Below, one piece after another: positions 14,375-20,653 of a stretch of 20,653 nt of DNA (position 1 is the first letter of the stretch; every line of letters starts with the position of its first letter). The notes beneath the pieces were generated by a model. That model saw nothing but the letters and a program-made list of their open reading frames with translations, did not search any database and had not been told where the DNA came from. This stretch comes from an uncultured Vogesella sp. (lineage in GTDB: Bacteria > Pseudomonadota > Gammaproteobacteria > Burkholderiales > Chromobacteriaceae). The DNA is taken from NCBI GenBank assembly GCA_946479405.1, contig CAMLGD010000036.1:1-20653 (forward strand), written 5' to 3'. Made by a program: the position numbers and the translations under genes.

Positions 14375-15253
14375 TCAGCGCAGGCTGCAGGGCAGGTTCA
14401 GACCGCCGAGGCGGAACCAGCGCATCAGATTGTCGAAATCACGCTGTTCGCCGGCACTCAGCCGGGCATAGCCCTCGCGCACCCGCTGTGCCAGCGCTGC
14501 ATCCACATTGCGGCGCGGCGCGCTGCGGAACAACAGCATGAACGGCGCCAGTGCGGTGCGGAAACTGTGCAATTCGCGCTGCAGCAACGCCACCGCCTGC
14601 TGCAGTTCGTCCAGGCTGAAGGCTGCGCGCAGCGAGTTGAGAAAGTCGCGGGTAAACAGCTCGGACTGCAACTCGACGCGGTCGTGGGCGAAGAAATGCT
14701 GGGTGGCCCGGCGCTTGAGGCGACCGAAATCGGCCAGATAGACGCCGCCGTCGGAACGCAACACCCGGCGAATCTGCTGCATCGTCTGCGCCAGCTGCGC
14801 GGTATCCGACAGATGATGCAGCGACATGGTGCACAGCACGCAGTCGACACTGGCATCGGCAATACCGTCCAGGCAGCTGATATCGCCGTGACGCAGGCTG
14901 ATGTTGGCCGCACCGGCCTGCGCCAGATTGTCCCGCGCCAGTGCCAGCATGCCAGCCGAGGCATCCAGCCCGATGAAGCGGGCGTCCGGGTGCAGCCGGG
15001 CGATCTGCAGCAGCTGATTGGCCGGGCCGCAGCCCAGGTCCAGCACCACGTCACCGGGCCGGATCACCGGCAGCGACATGATGGCGTGAAACAGGTAGAT
15101 GTAATTGAGGATGCCGTTGCCCTGGCCGCTGTGCACGAAGGCCTGGATCTGCTCCGCATCCTCCATCAGCGCCTGTGGTTCCGGCTCGCGCGCCAGCAGT
15201 GCCGGCGACAGCCGCTCCAGCAGCAGGTGAGCCAGCATGGCAGTGGCGGCCAT
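14375..15253 (-). CDS. SAM-dependent methyltransferase (class I) of the polyene-type locus
   Basis: The 292-residue protein has the class I fold: motif I is LDLGCG (71-76), followed by the acidic FIGLDAS strand (about 93-99), HGDISCLD, and CVLCTMSLHHLSD. It begins with a helical segment and ends with a C-terminal helical part not seen in the smallest methyltransferases. The substrate is unknown. Aryl polyene loci commonly carry a methyltransferase that modifies the aryl head, and the neighbouring glycosyltransferase and acyltransferase on the same strand support that role by inference. The start at 15253 has AAGGA about 11 bp upstream; a second in-frame ATG at 15238 is possible. A 10-mer copy is at 14903. 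Confidence 0.82.
   Translation of the reverse strand: MAATAMLAHLLLERLSPALLAREPEPQALMEDAEQIQAFVHSGQGNGILNYIYLFHAIMSLPVIRPGDVVLDLGCGPANQLLQIARLHPDARFIGLDASAGMLALARDNLAQAGAANISLRHGDISCLDGIADASVDCVLCTMSLHHLSDTAQLAQTMQQIRRVLRSDGGVYLADFGRLKRRATQHFFAHDRVELQSELFTRDFLNSLRAAFSLDELQQAVALLQRELHSFRTALAPFMLLFRSAPRRNVDAALAQRVREGYARLSAGEQRDFDNLMRWFRLGGLNLPCSLR
14903..14912 (-). repeat. Single TGCGGCCAAC copy inside the methyltransferase gene
   Basis: On the coding (minus) strand the 10-mer reads T-GCG-GCC-AAC, encoding Ala-Ala-Asn. Confidence 0.85.
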
Positions 15254-15276
15254 TGCTCAGACAGTCCTTGCCGGTA

Positions 15277-15286
15277 TGCGGCCAAC
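15277..15286 (+). repeat. Single TGCGGCCAAC copy between methyltransferase and glycosyltransferase
   Basis: Exact 10-mer in the 68-bp spacer. It is followed by CCTGCGG, an incomplete second motif start. Confidence 0.82.
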
Positions 15287-15321
15287 CCTGCGGCAGACAG
15301 CTACCTTGCGTGCCACCGGCA

Positions 15322-16095
15322 TCAGCGGGCAGCGCCGTTGCCGGCCAGCCGGCGCCATAACAGCAGCGGCAGACGCAGGGCGAAACCGAACATCAGCCGG
15401 ATGTGCATCCAGGTCAGCAGGCGGTTGTCGCGCCAGTAATTGAAGTGCGACACCCCACCCTCCTCTGCCTGGAAATACTTTACCGGCGACGGCAGGTTGA
15501 CCGGCGGCACGCCATACCAGCACAGGCGGACCACCGCCTCCGGGTCGAAGTCGAAGCGACGCATCCAGCGCTGGCGCTGCATGATCTGCCGCAGCGGCGC
15601 CACCGGGTAGACGCGGAAGCCGAACAGCGAATCGCCGATACCCATCCACAGCGTTTCCAGATTCGCCCACCAGTTGGAAATCTTGCGGCCCTTGACCCGC
15701 AGGCTGGGCGCACTGGCATCGAATACCGGCAACCCCAGTACCATGGCCTGCGGCTGCTGCTGCGAGCATGCCATGAAGGCGGGAATCTGCTCTGCCGGGT
15801 GCTGACCGTCGGAATCCATGCACAGCACGTGGCTGAAACCCAGCCGCGTAGCTTGCTCCAGCCCGTGCAGCACCGCGGCGCCCTTGCCGCGGTTTTCCGG
15901 CAGCACGAACACCCGCAGGCCCTCGTCCTCGGCGGCCATCTGCAGCAGGGTCTGTTCCGAGCCGTCGTTGCTGCCGTCCACGATCACCCATACCGGGCTC
16001 CATTGCGCGCGCGCGGCGCGTACCGTGTCGAAGACCTTGGGGCCAGGGTTGTAGCTGGGGATAAGGACCACATGCGTGGCGGAGGAAATGGGCAT
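15322..16095 (-). CDS. Family 2 glycosyltransferase of the polyene-type locus
   Basis: The 257-residue cytosolic or membrane-associated protein has the GT-A fold of family 2. LIPSYNPG opens the nucleotide-binding region, DGSNDGS is at 40-46, ENRGKGAAV follows, and the metal-binding DSDGQH is at 94-99. It resembles dolichol-phosphate-mannose-synthase-like enzymes in aryl polyene and flexirubin loci. I chose the ATG at 16095; the frame can also start at a GTG at 16122, adding nine residues. Neither has a strong ribosome site. Downstream lies the methyltransferase and upstream the acyltransferase, all on the minus strand, so they may be cotranscribed although the gap to the acyltransferase is 110 bp. 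Confidence 0.85.
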   Translation of the reverse strand: MPISSATHVVLIPSYNPGPKVFDTVRAARAQWSPVWVIVDGSNDGSEQTLLQMAAEDEGLRVFVLPENRGKGAAVLHGLEQATRLGFSHVLCMDSDGQHPAEQIPAFMACSQQQPQAMVLGLPVFDASAPSLRVKGRKISNWWANLETLWMGIGDSLFGFRVYPVAPLRQIMQRQRWMRRFDFDPEAVVRLCWYGVPPVNLPSPVKYFQAEEGGVSHFNYWRDNRLLTWMHIRLMFGFALRLPLLLWRRLAGNGAAR

Positions 16096-16205
16096 GGCAG
16101 GCTTACAGAATGGAATATGCACCCGGAAGGATGGCGTTTGAATGGGGCAGAACTTAGCCGATGGCCGGCCAGCCGGTCAAGAATGCAAGGCCGCGGATAA
16201 GCGCC

Positions 16206-16964
16206 TCAATCCAGTCGCAACTCCGGGTCGATGGAAAGCTTGATCGATGCTTCAAAATATTGCTGCAAATTACGCGCGATTTCATCACGCGGGCCATTTG
16301 CCTCGAATTGCTTGCCGGGCACCGCACGGTAAATCAGCGGAAATAGCGGCGGACGCCATATTTTCCAGCCCTTGCTCAGATAAGGTGAATTGGTAGTAAT
16401 GATAATGGTCTGCAATGGCGCCGCCGCCTTATTGGCAATCAATGCCACCGAGCCGCCAATATCATTTACCGGCTGGCGCGTAGTACGGGTGCCTTCCGGA
16501 AAAATCATCAGCACCGTGCCCTGCTGTACGGTACGGATGGCGGCACGAAACATCTGCTCCGGATAGCGGTTGGACACGTAACCGGCCAGGTAGGCCCCGG
16601 CCCCCAGAAACAGATTGGAACTGATGCTGGCCTTCATCAGGCATACCGCGCGCGGTACGCGCGACAGCACCAGAAAAGCGTCAATCATGCTGGGGTGATT
16701 GGGCACCAGCAGCATGCGCTCCCGCCCCTTGAGCCGGTCTAGTGCACGCAAATCCAGCCGCATCAGCCCGCAGGCCTGGGCGCCGGCCAAGAAGCAGCGG
16801 CAGATGGCGCTGATCGCCCACTGCACCACCGGCTGTCGCAGCCTCTTCGGTGCCAGCAGCAGCGGCAGCACGGCGATATTGCCCAGCAACAGCATGGAAC
16901 CCAACCAGCATAACATCAGGTAAAACAATATGATCTGGGCCGGCCGGAAATAGCGACTCAACAT
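16206..16964 (-). CDS. Lysophospholipid acyltransferase-like protein of the polyene-type locus
   Basis: The 252-residue membrane protein has N-terminal hydrophobic segments (IILFYLMLCWLGSMLLL, then IAVLPLLL) and the PlsC-type acyltransferase motifs NHPSMID (89-95, the HX4D catalytic pair) and FPEGTR (155-160). Enzymes of this family move acyl groups onto glycerol or sugar acceptors; in aryl polyene loci one is thought to link the polyene to its outer-membrane lipid anchor. I prefer the ATG at 16964, which matches the usual start near the first membrane segment. The frame runs on to 17048 but that extension is charged and unlike the family. Divergent from the ACP gene. Confidence 0.87.
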   Translation of the reverse strand: MLSRYFRPAQIILFYLMLCWLGSMLLLGNIAVLPLLLAPKRLRQPVVQWAISAICRCFLAGAQACGLMRLDLRALDRLKGRERMLLVPNHPSMIDAFLVLSRVPRAVCLMKASISSNLFLGAGAYLAGYVSNRYPEQMFRAAIRTVQQGTVLMIFPEGTRTTRQPVNDIGGSVALIANKAAAPLQTIIITTNSPYLSKGWKIWRPPLFPLIYRAVPGKQFEANGPRDEIARNLQQYFEASIKLSIDPELRLD

Positions 16965-17202
16965 TATCTCGAATTTACTCCCGCTTTCTGGGTAACCATG
17001 TTTTTGCTCCAGGCGGGCTAGGCGGCCAATCATTCTGGCAGGCAACAATCCGGGGGAGTTTCAGTGTAATTGACGGCGGTCATTGCGGCATTGGCGTGCC
17101 GTGAAAGCGCGGGCGGAATCAAGTTACCGACAACGCATATACTATAATTTTACTATACAATTATCGGCTTTTGGTACACGCCACGTTTTGGATCGAATAC
17201 TC
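16965..17202. promoter_or_regulatory. Divergent promoter region (acyltransferase / ACP)
   Basis: A 238-bp spacer with an AT-rich core at 17137-17165. It holds a perfect TATAAT (17143-17148), the direct repeat ACTATA (17141-17146 and 17153-17158) and TATACA (17154-17159). On the minus strand ACTATA reads TATAGT, so the core could serve both directions. No matching -35 box at 17 bp was found, so an activator may be needed. Confidence 0.5.
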
Positions 17203-17481
17203 ATGCTGGAACAAATCATCAAAAGCTATCTGGTCAATACCAAGGGCAAGGATTCCGCCCTGTTCGACGATCCGGCACTGCAGGTTTCAGACTTGGGCCT
17301 CGACTCGCTGGACATGGTGGAGATGCTGTTCGAAATCGAAGATCGCTGCGGTTTCCAGCTGCCGGATCCCACCCGCTACCCCAAGATGAGCTTCCGTGAA
17401 ATGCTGGCCGATATCGAGGCAGCCATTCGCGAGCACAACAACGGCGAACTGCCGGCACTGAGCCTCGAAGCGAGCAAATAG
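17203..17481 (+). CDS. Acyl carrier protein
   Basis: The 92-residue acidic carrier has DLGLDSLDMVEMLFEIED; Ser35 in the DSL motif would carry the 4'-phosphopantetheine arm. Helix pattern and length fit a stand-alone ACP of type II synthases. It begins a tight cluster: the ketosynthase start codon overlaps its stop by one base. The ATG at 17203 is favoured because the frame upstream (to 17083) lacks family likeness. The sequence differs from housekeeping AcpP, in which the motif is usually GADSLDTVE, so it is probably dedicated to this locus. Confidence 0.9.
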   Translation: MLEQIIKSYLVNTKGKDSALFDDPALQVSDLGLDSLDMVEMLFEIEDRCGFQLPDPTRYPKMSFREMLADIEAAIREHNNGELPALSLEASK

Positions 17482-18728
17482 TGGCCAAGGTTCTGATTAC
17501 CGGCATGGGCGCCATCAGCCCGCTGGGCGCCGATCTGCCTACCAGCTTCGCCCAGGCGCTGGCCGGGCACTGCGCCGTTGGCGCGGCGACGCCCGAAATC
17601 GCCAGATGGCTGCCCAATGTATTGCTGGCCCAGGCTGCCGCCGAGCCGGCCAGCCTGCTGGATGGCAAGCATGCCGGCCTGGACCGCGCCAGCCAGTTTG
17701 CCCTGGTAGCCGCCAACGAGGCACTGGCTGCGGCCAACTTCGGTCCGGCACCGGATGATGCACGCCGCGTCGGCGTCTACGTCGGCATCGGCTTTGGCGG
17801 CGCACATACCGTGGACGGCCTGTACGACCGCTTCCAGTCCGCGGTACACAGCGATGGCAAGCGCAACCCGGTGATGGTGCACCCGCTGTCGGTACCACGC
17901 ATGATGGCCAATGCGCCGGCGGCCGCTATTTCCATGGCTTACGGCCTGCGCGGCCCCAGCCACACCTACACCGTGGCCTGCGCCTCCTCCAGCGTCGCTA
18001 TCGGCGAAGCCTTCCGGGCGATTCGCGATGGCTACCTGGACGCTGCCGTGGTGGTGGGCTGCGAAGCCATGCTCACCCCGGGTGCGATGCTGGCCTGGAA
18101 TGCGCTGCGCGTGATGGCCAAACCGCATGCGGCCAACCCTGCGCGCAGCTGCCGCCCGTTCTCGCAGGATCGCAGTGGTTTCGTGCTGGGTGAAGGCGGC
18201 GCCGCCATCGTGCTGGAAAGCGAAGCCCGCGCCAGCGCGCGTGGCCAGCAGGCGCTGGCCGAATTGAGCGGCTATGGCTGCAGCAGCGATGCCGCCCACC
18301 TCACCGCACCATCCAGCGCCGAGCAGATCAATGCCATGCAGCAGGCGCTGGACGATGCCGGCCTGCGCCCGCAGGACATCCAGTACCTGAACGCACACGG
18401 CACCGCCACCGATGCCGGCGATGTCACCGAGACCGAATCCATTCGCGGCGTGTTCGGCAGTGCCGCAGACCAGCTGGCCGTCAGCTCCACCAAGGCAATG
18501 CACGGCCACCTGATCGGTGCCGGCGGCATCCTGGAATTCGCACTCAGCGTGATGGCGATGCGCAGCGGCTCGCTGCCGCCCACCGCCACGCTGGAGCAGG
18601 CGGACCCGCGCTGCGATCTGGATTACATCCCGTTGCAGGCGCGCCATGGCTGCGATGTGCGCTCCATCATGTCCAACTCCTTCGCTTTCGGCGGCAGTAA
18701 TGTGTCGCTGGTGGCAAAGCGCGTGTAG
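17481..18728 (+). CDS. 3-oxoacyl-ACP synthase II-like ketosynthase
   Basis: The 415-residue condensing enzyme extends the acyl chain on ACP. The catalytic triad is present: Cys167 in VACASSS, His306 in NAHGTAT and His343 in KAMHGHLIGAGG, with Lys338. FAFGGSN near the C-terminus is also typical. An intact cysteine means it is a true ketosynthase, not a chain-length factor. It starts with GTG overlapping the ACP stop, indicating coupling, and is followed 2 bp later by the dehydratase. It is FabF-like, but its neighbours point to specialised polyene or lipid synthesis. Two copies of the 10-mer (17729 and 18129) occur in it. Confidence 0.93.
   Translation: MAKVLITGMGAISPLGADLPTSFAQALAGHCAVGAATPEIARWLPNVLLAQAAAEPASLLDGKHAGLDRASQFALVAANEALAAANFGPAPDDARRVGVYVGIGFGGAHTVDGLYDRFQSAVHSDGKRNPVMVHPLSVPRMMANAPAAAISMAYGLRGPSHTYTVACASSSVAIGEAFRAIRDGYLDAAVVVGCEAMLTPGAMLAWNALRVMAKPHAANPARSCRPFSQDRSGFVLGEGGAAIVLESEARASARGQQALAELSGYGCSSDAAHLTAPSSAEQINAMQQALDDAGLRPQDIQYLNAHGTATDAGDVTETESIRGVFGSAADQLAVSSTKAMHGHLIGAGGILEFALSVMAMRSGSLPPTATLEQADPRCDLDYIPLQARHGCDVRSIMSNSFAFGGSNVSLVAKRV
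17729..17738 (+). repeat. Single TGCGGCCAAC copy inside the ketosynthase gene (1)
   Basis: Exact 10-mer in frame GCG GCC AAC (Ala-Ala-Asn). Confidence 0.85.
18129..18138 (+). repeat. Single TGCGGCCAAC copy inside the ketosynthase gene (2)
   Basis: Exact 10-mer in frame GCG GCC AAC, within His-Ala-Ala-Asn-Pro. Confidence 0.85.
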
Positions 18729-18730
18729 TC

Positions 18731-19231
18731 ATGAACGAGCAAGGCTACGCCTACCCTATACAGCTGCAGCGCGGCGATATCGAGCAGATATTGCCGCACC
18801 GTGGCGCTATCTTCGTCTGCCAGCGGCTTACCATCGACGGGCCGCACCAGTTTCATGGCGTGGCAAGTTGGCCGCATGACCATGCGGTAATCGAAGGGCA
18901 CTTTCCCGGCATGCCCATCGTGCCGGGCGTGCTGCTGATCGAAACCATGGCGCAGCTCGCCGGCGCCGGCCTGCTGGCGGGCGACCCTTACGTCAAGACG
19001 CTGCCGGAAGATTCGGTGGGCGTGCTGGCGGCAGTGCGCAACTGCTGGTTCAAGCAGCCGGTGCTGCCGGGGCAGCAGGTGGAATTCTTCATCCACTGCC
19101 GGCAGATGGCGCCGCTGCTGGTACAGGTCAGCGCCCAGGTGAAAGTAGCGGAACAGGACGTGGCCAAGCTGGAAGTGGCGCTGGCCTATGCGCCGCGCAG
19201 TCAGCTGCAGGCGGCGAGCACAGCCGGTTGA
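18731..19231 (+). CDS. FabZ-like 3-hydroxyacyl-ACP dehydratase
   Basis: The 166-residue hot-dog-fold protein has LPHRGAIFVC near its start, then GHFPGMPIVPGVLLIETMAQ with catalytic His57 and Glu71, as in FabZ. It would remove water from 3-hydroxyacyl-ACP to give the trans-2-enoyl product; without an enoyl reductase in view, double bonds would be kept, as a polyene needs. It follows the ketosynthase by 2 bp and has an extra C-terminal tail ending QLQAASTAG. The 10-mer at 18867 is read here as Ser-Trp-Pro-His, a different frame from all other copies. Convergent with the small gene at 19251. Confidence 0.9.
   Translation: MNEQGYAYPIQLQRGDIEQILPHRGAIFVCQRLTIDGPHQFHGVASWPHDHAVIEGHFPGMPIVPGVLLIETMAQLAGAGLLAGDPYVKTLPEDSVGVLAAVRNCWFKQPVLPGQQVEFFIHCRQMAPLLVQVSAQVKVAEQDVAKLEVALAYAPRSQLQAASTAG
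18867..18876 (-). repeat. Single TGCGGCCAAC copy inside the dehydratase gene
   Basis: Plus strand GTTGGCCGCA, read as GT-TGG-CCG-CA (Trp-Pro), which is a third reading frame for the motif. Confidence 0.85.
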
Positions 19232-19250
19232 TCCCTTAAACTCAGCTTAT

Positions 19251-19718
19251 TTAGACCCCACTAGCAAGCTCCTGATTGAACCGCCAGATCAACTCCGTTT
19301 CCGGCAGATCGTATGCAGCCATTGCCTGATAGTAGTTTGATACGGCGCGGTCGAGCAGGTCATGTGCCTCAATGCGGGCATTGAAAGTAACGTGGTCATC
19401 TCCCGTCCTTTCCATGTGCTTTGTCGCGTTCTTTGCACAATTCATAACACCAGCAATTGCCTTCGGCGTCGACTCTGCTCCGTCTTCATGAATGTACTTT
19501 GACAGGCGGACAGCAGCACTCTGCACACCAGCAAAGGACGACTCCCCACCGATAGCTTCTACAAGCCTACCAAGCAACTCCTCAGCTGCACCGGCAAGAT
19601 GAAGCGCAGCAAAGTCTGAGTCACCTTCGTAATAGAGGCGAAGAGCACGATCCAGCAGTTCGCATGCGATTGCAAGTTTAGGCGTTGGCGTTACCGCAGA
19701 ACTCTCCTGTACCCCCAC
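19251..19718 (-). CDS. Helical protein of unknown function, lower GC, inserted in the polyene-type locus
   Basis: I do not recognise a defined family. The protein is about 155 residues, all-helical in appearance, with LLDRALRLYYEGDSDFAALHLAGAAEELLG near the start, a stretch around KNATKHMER in the middle and LLDRAVSNYYQ near the end, loosely reminiscent of HEPN-like helical bundles (weak). The start is unclear: GTG at 19718 is the only in-frame start near the end of the ketoreductase gene, 5 bp past its stop. Yet AGGAG lies downstream of that GTG (about 19704-19709), with no ATG, GTG or TTG at the right distance, only GTA. Sampled stretches are about 47-60% GC against about 70% in the neighbouring ketoreductase gene. 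Likely acquired. Confidence 0.65.
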   Translation of the reverse strand: MGVQESSAVTPTPKLAIACELLDRALRLYYEGDSDFAALHLAGAAEELLGRLVEAIGGESSFAGVQSAAVRLSKYIHEDGAESTPKAIAGVMNCAKNATKHMERTGDDHVTFNARIEAHDLLDRAVSNYYQAMAAYDLPETELIWRFNQELASGV

Positions 19719-19723
19719 AACGA

Positions 19724-20443
19724 TTAGATCATGCCGCCATTGATGGAAATCACCTGGCCGCTGATATAGCCGGCCTGCTCCGACGCCAGAAAGCCCACCA
19801 GGCTGGCCACTTCCTCCGGCCGCCCCACCCGCTTCATCGGCACCAGCTGCGCGACTGTCTCCTTGTCGAACACGTCCTTGGTCATGTCCGAGGCAATGAT
19901 GCCGGGTGCCACCGCGTTGACAGTGATGCCGCGGCTGGCCAGCTCCAGCGACAGCGACTTGGTGGCGCCGTGCAGCGCGCTCTTGGCGGCGGCGTAGTTG
20001 GTCTGGCCGCGGTTGCCGGCCAGCGCCGCCACCGAGGTGATATTGATGATGCGGCCCCAGCGGGTGCGGATCATCGGCATGGTCAGCGGCTGGGTCACGT
20101 TGAAGAAGCCGTGCAACGACACATCGATTACCCGGTGCCACTGCGCCGCCTGCATGCCGGGGAACACCGCGTCGTCGTGGATGCCGGCATTGTTCACCAG
20201 CACCTGCACCGGGCCCTGCTCCAGCAGCTGTTCCAGCGCCGCAGCGGTGGCAGCGGCATCGGCCACGTCGAACTGCACTGCCTCGGCCGAACAGCCCTGC
20301 TCGCGCAGCGCGCCGCACAGTTGTTCCGCCGCCGCCAGATTGCTGTTGGCGTGGATGATGACGTGGAAACCGTCGGCCGCCAGCCGTTGGCTGATGGCTG
20401 CGCCGATGGCACCGCTGCCACCGGTAATCAAGGCTCGTTTCAT
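19724..20443 (-). CDS. 3-oxoacyl-ACP reductase (short-chain dehydrogenase, FabG-like)
   Basis: The 239-residue SDR enzyme reduces 3-oxoacyl-ACP with NADPH. The cofactor motif TGGSGAIG is at 7-14, NNAG at 84-87, and the catalytic Ser137, Tyr150 and Lys154 stand in ITSVAALAGNRGQTNYAAAKSAL. The C-terminus, ISGQVISINGGMI, is typical of FabG. I chose ATG at 20443 (MKRALITGG); a TTG at 20455 would add four residues and overlap the upstream stop. The ribosome site is weak, suggesting coupling to the upstream hot-dog gene, whose stop is 8 bp away. It fits the ketoreductase of aryl polyene loci (often called ApeQ), an inference from context. Confidence 0.92.
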   Translation of the reverse strand: MKRALITGGSGAIGAAISQRLAADGFHVIIHANSNLAAAEQLCGALREQGCSAEAVQFDVADAAATAAALEQLLEQGPVQVLVNNAGIHDDAVFPGMQAAQWHRVIDVSLHGFFNVTQPLTMPMIRTRWGRIINITSVAALAGNRGQTNYAAAKSALHGATKSLSLELASRGITVNAVAPGIIASDMTKDVFDKETVAQLVPMKRVGRPEEVASLVGFLASEQAGYISGQVISINGGMI

Positions 20444-20451
20444 GCTTTTAC

Positions 20452-20653
20452 TCAAGAAGTTGATTTGCCGGCCAGTGCGTCGGCATCCAGCACCACGCCC
20501 AGGCGGCCGCTCACCAGCAGGCTGTCGCCGGCATGCAGGCTGAAACGGTACATGGCGTTGATCTCGCTACCAGACAGCCGCTCGGCATGAATGCGCAACG
20601 GTGCGGCCAACTGGTCCAGCCGGCGGCAATGCCAGCTCAGCTCGCGCACGCTG
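20452..20653 (-). CDS. Hot-dog dehydratase-like protein, C-terminal part (ApeP-like; 5' end outside window)
   Basis: The frame is open to the right edge; about 66 residues are visible. The segment LRIHAERLSGSEINAMYRFSLHAGDSLLVSGRLGVVL reads like the last strands of a hot-dog domain and fits the COG4706-type predicted 3-hydroxyacyl-ACP dehydratases that precede the ketoreductase in aryl polyene loci. No catalytic residues are in view, so activity cannot be judged. It is coupled to the ketoreductase. A 10-mer at 20602 is read as Leu-Ala-Ala on the coding strand. Confidence 0.65.
   Translation of the reverse strand, partial: SVRELSWHCRRLDQLAAPLRIHAERLSGSEINAMYRFSLHAGDSLLVSGRLGVVLDADALAGKSTS
20602..20611 (+). 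repeat. Single TGCGGCCAAC copy inside the ApeP-like gene
   Basis: Plus-strand copy; coding strand (minus) reads TTG GCC GCA (Leu-Ala-Ala). Confidence 0.85.

Noticed and set aside
19231..19724. Integron gene cassette with attC site around the low-GC gene
   Set aside because: I looked for GTTRRRY / RYYYAAC cores at both ends and found no convincing pair.
420..20611. The 10-mer as a replication-strand motif (KOPS/Chi-like)
   Set aside because: Orientation is mixed (12 plus, 8 minus) and many copies occur as inverted pairs, which does not suit a polar motif.

Overview
The window looks like a chromosomal segment of a GC-rich betaproteobacterium, most likely of the order Neisseriales (Chromobacteriaceae type: Vogesella, Chromobacterium, Aquitalea relatives). 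This rests on codon use, gene content and repeat style, not on a database search. It is mostly ordinary core metabolism, with an accessory lipid/pigment-type locus at the right end.

Layout. 1-945: the 3' end of isocitrate lyase (aceA) with a strong terminator, then about 540 bp of non-coding, hairpin-rich repeat DNA. 946-2340 (-): an APC-family amino acid permease. 2824-4419 (+): malate synthase A (aceB), so both glyoxylate-bypass enzymes lie here, separated by the permease. 4679-7433 (+): a three-gene ABC importer (binding protein, permease, ATPase) of the TrpXYZ-like family. 7581-10544: a membrane diguanylate cyclase, a periplasmic SIMPL-domain protein, a GST-family protein and a 70-residue KorA/TrfB-like DNA-binding protein. 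10579-10986 (-): a Nudix hydrolase. 11155-11470: a tandemly duplicated tRNA-Arg(ACG)/tRNA-Glu(TTC) operon with a clear promoter and terminator. 11716-14152 (+): cysD-cysN, the two subunits of ATP sulfurylase.

14375-20653 is a lipid/polyketide-like locus of aryl-polyene type. A methyltransferase, a family 2 glycosyltransferase and a lysophospholipid acyltransferase-like protein lie on the minus strand. Divergent from them are an acyl carrier protein, a ketosynthase and a hot-dog dehydratase on the plus strand. These converge on a ketoreductase and a second hot-dog protein (cut by the window edge) on the minus strand. Together these supply the elongation cycle (KS, KR, DH, ACP) and tailoring or membrane anchoring. 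A lower-GC gene of unknown function sits at the convergence point and looks like an insertion.

The most striking signal is not a gene. The exact 10-mer TGCGGCCAAC (or its complement) occurs 20 times in 20.65 kb, about once per kb. It appears as singles inside genes in three different reading frames and as perfect or near-perfect inverted pairs between genes. That density, spread and habit of forming hairpins at gene ends is how DNA uptake sequences behave in Neisseria and Pasteurellaceae. I propose it as a candidate DNA uptake sequence of this lineage.
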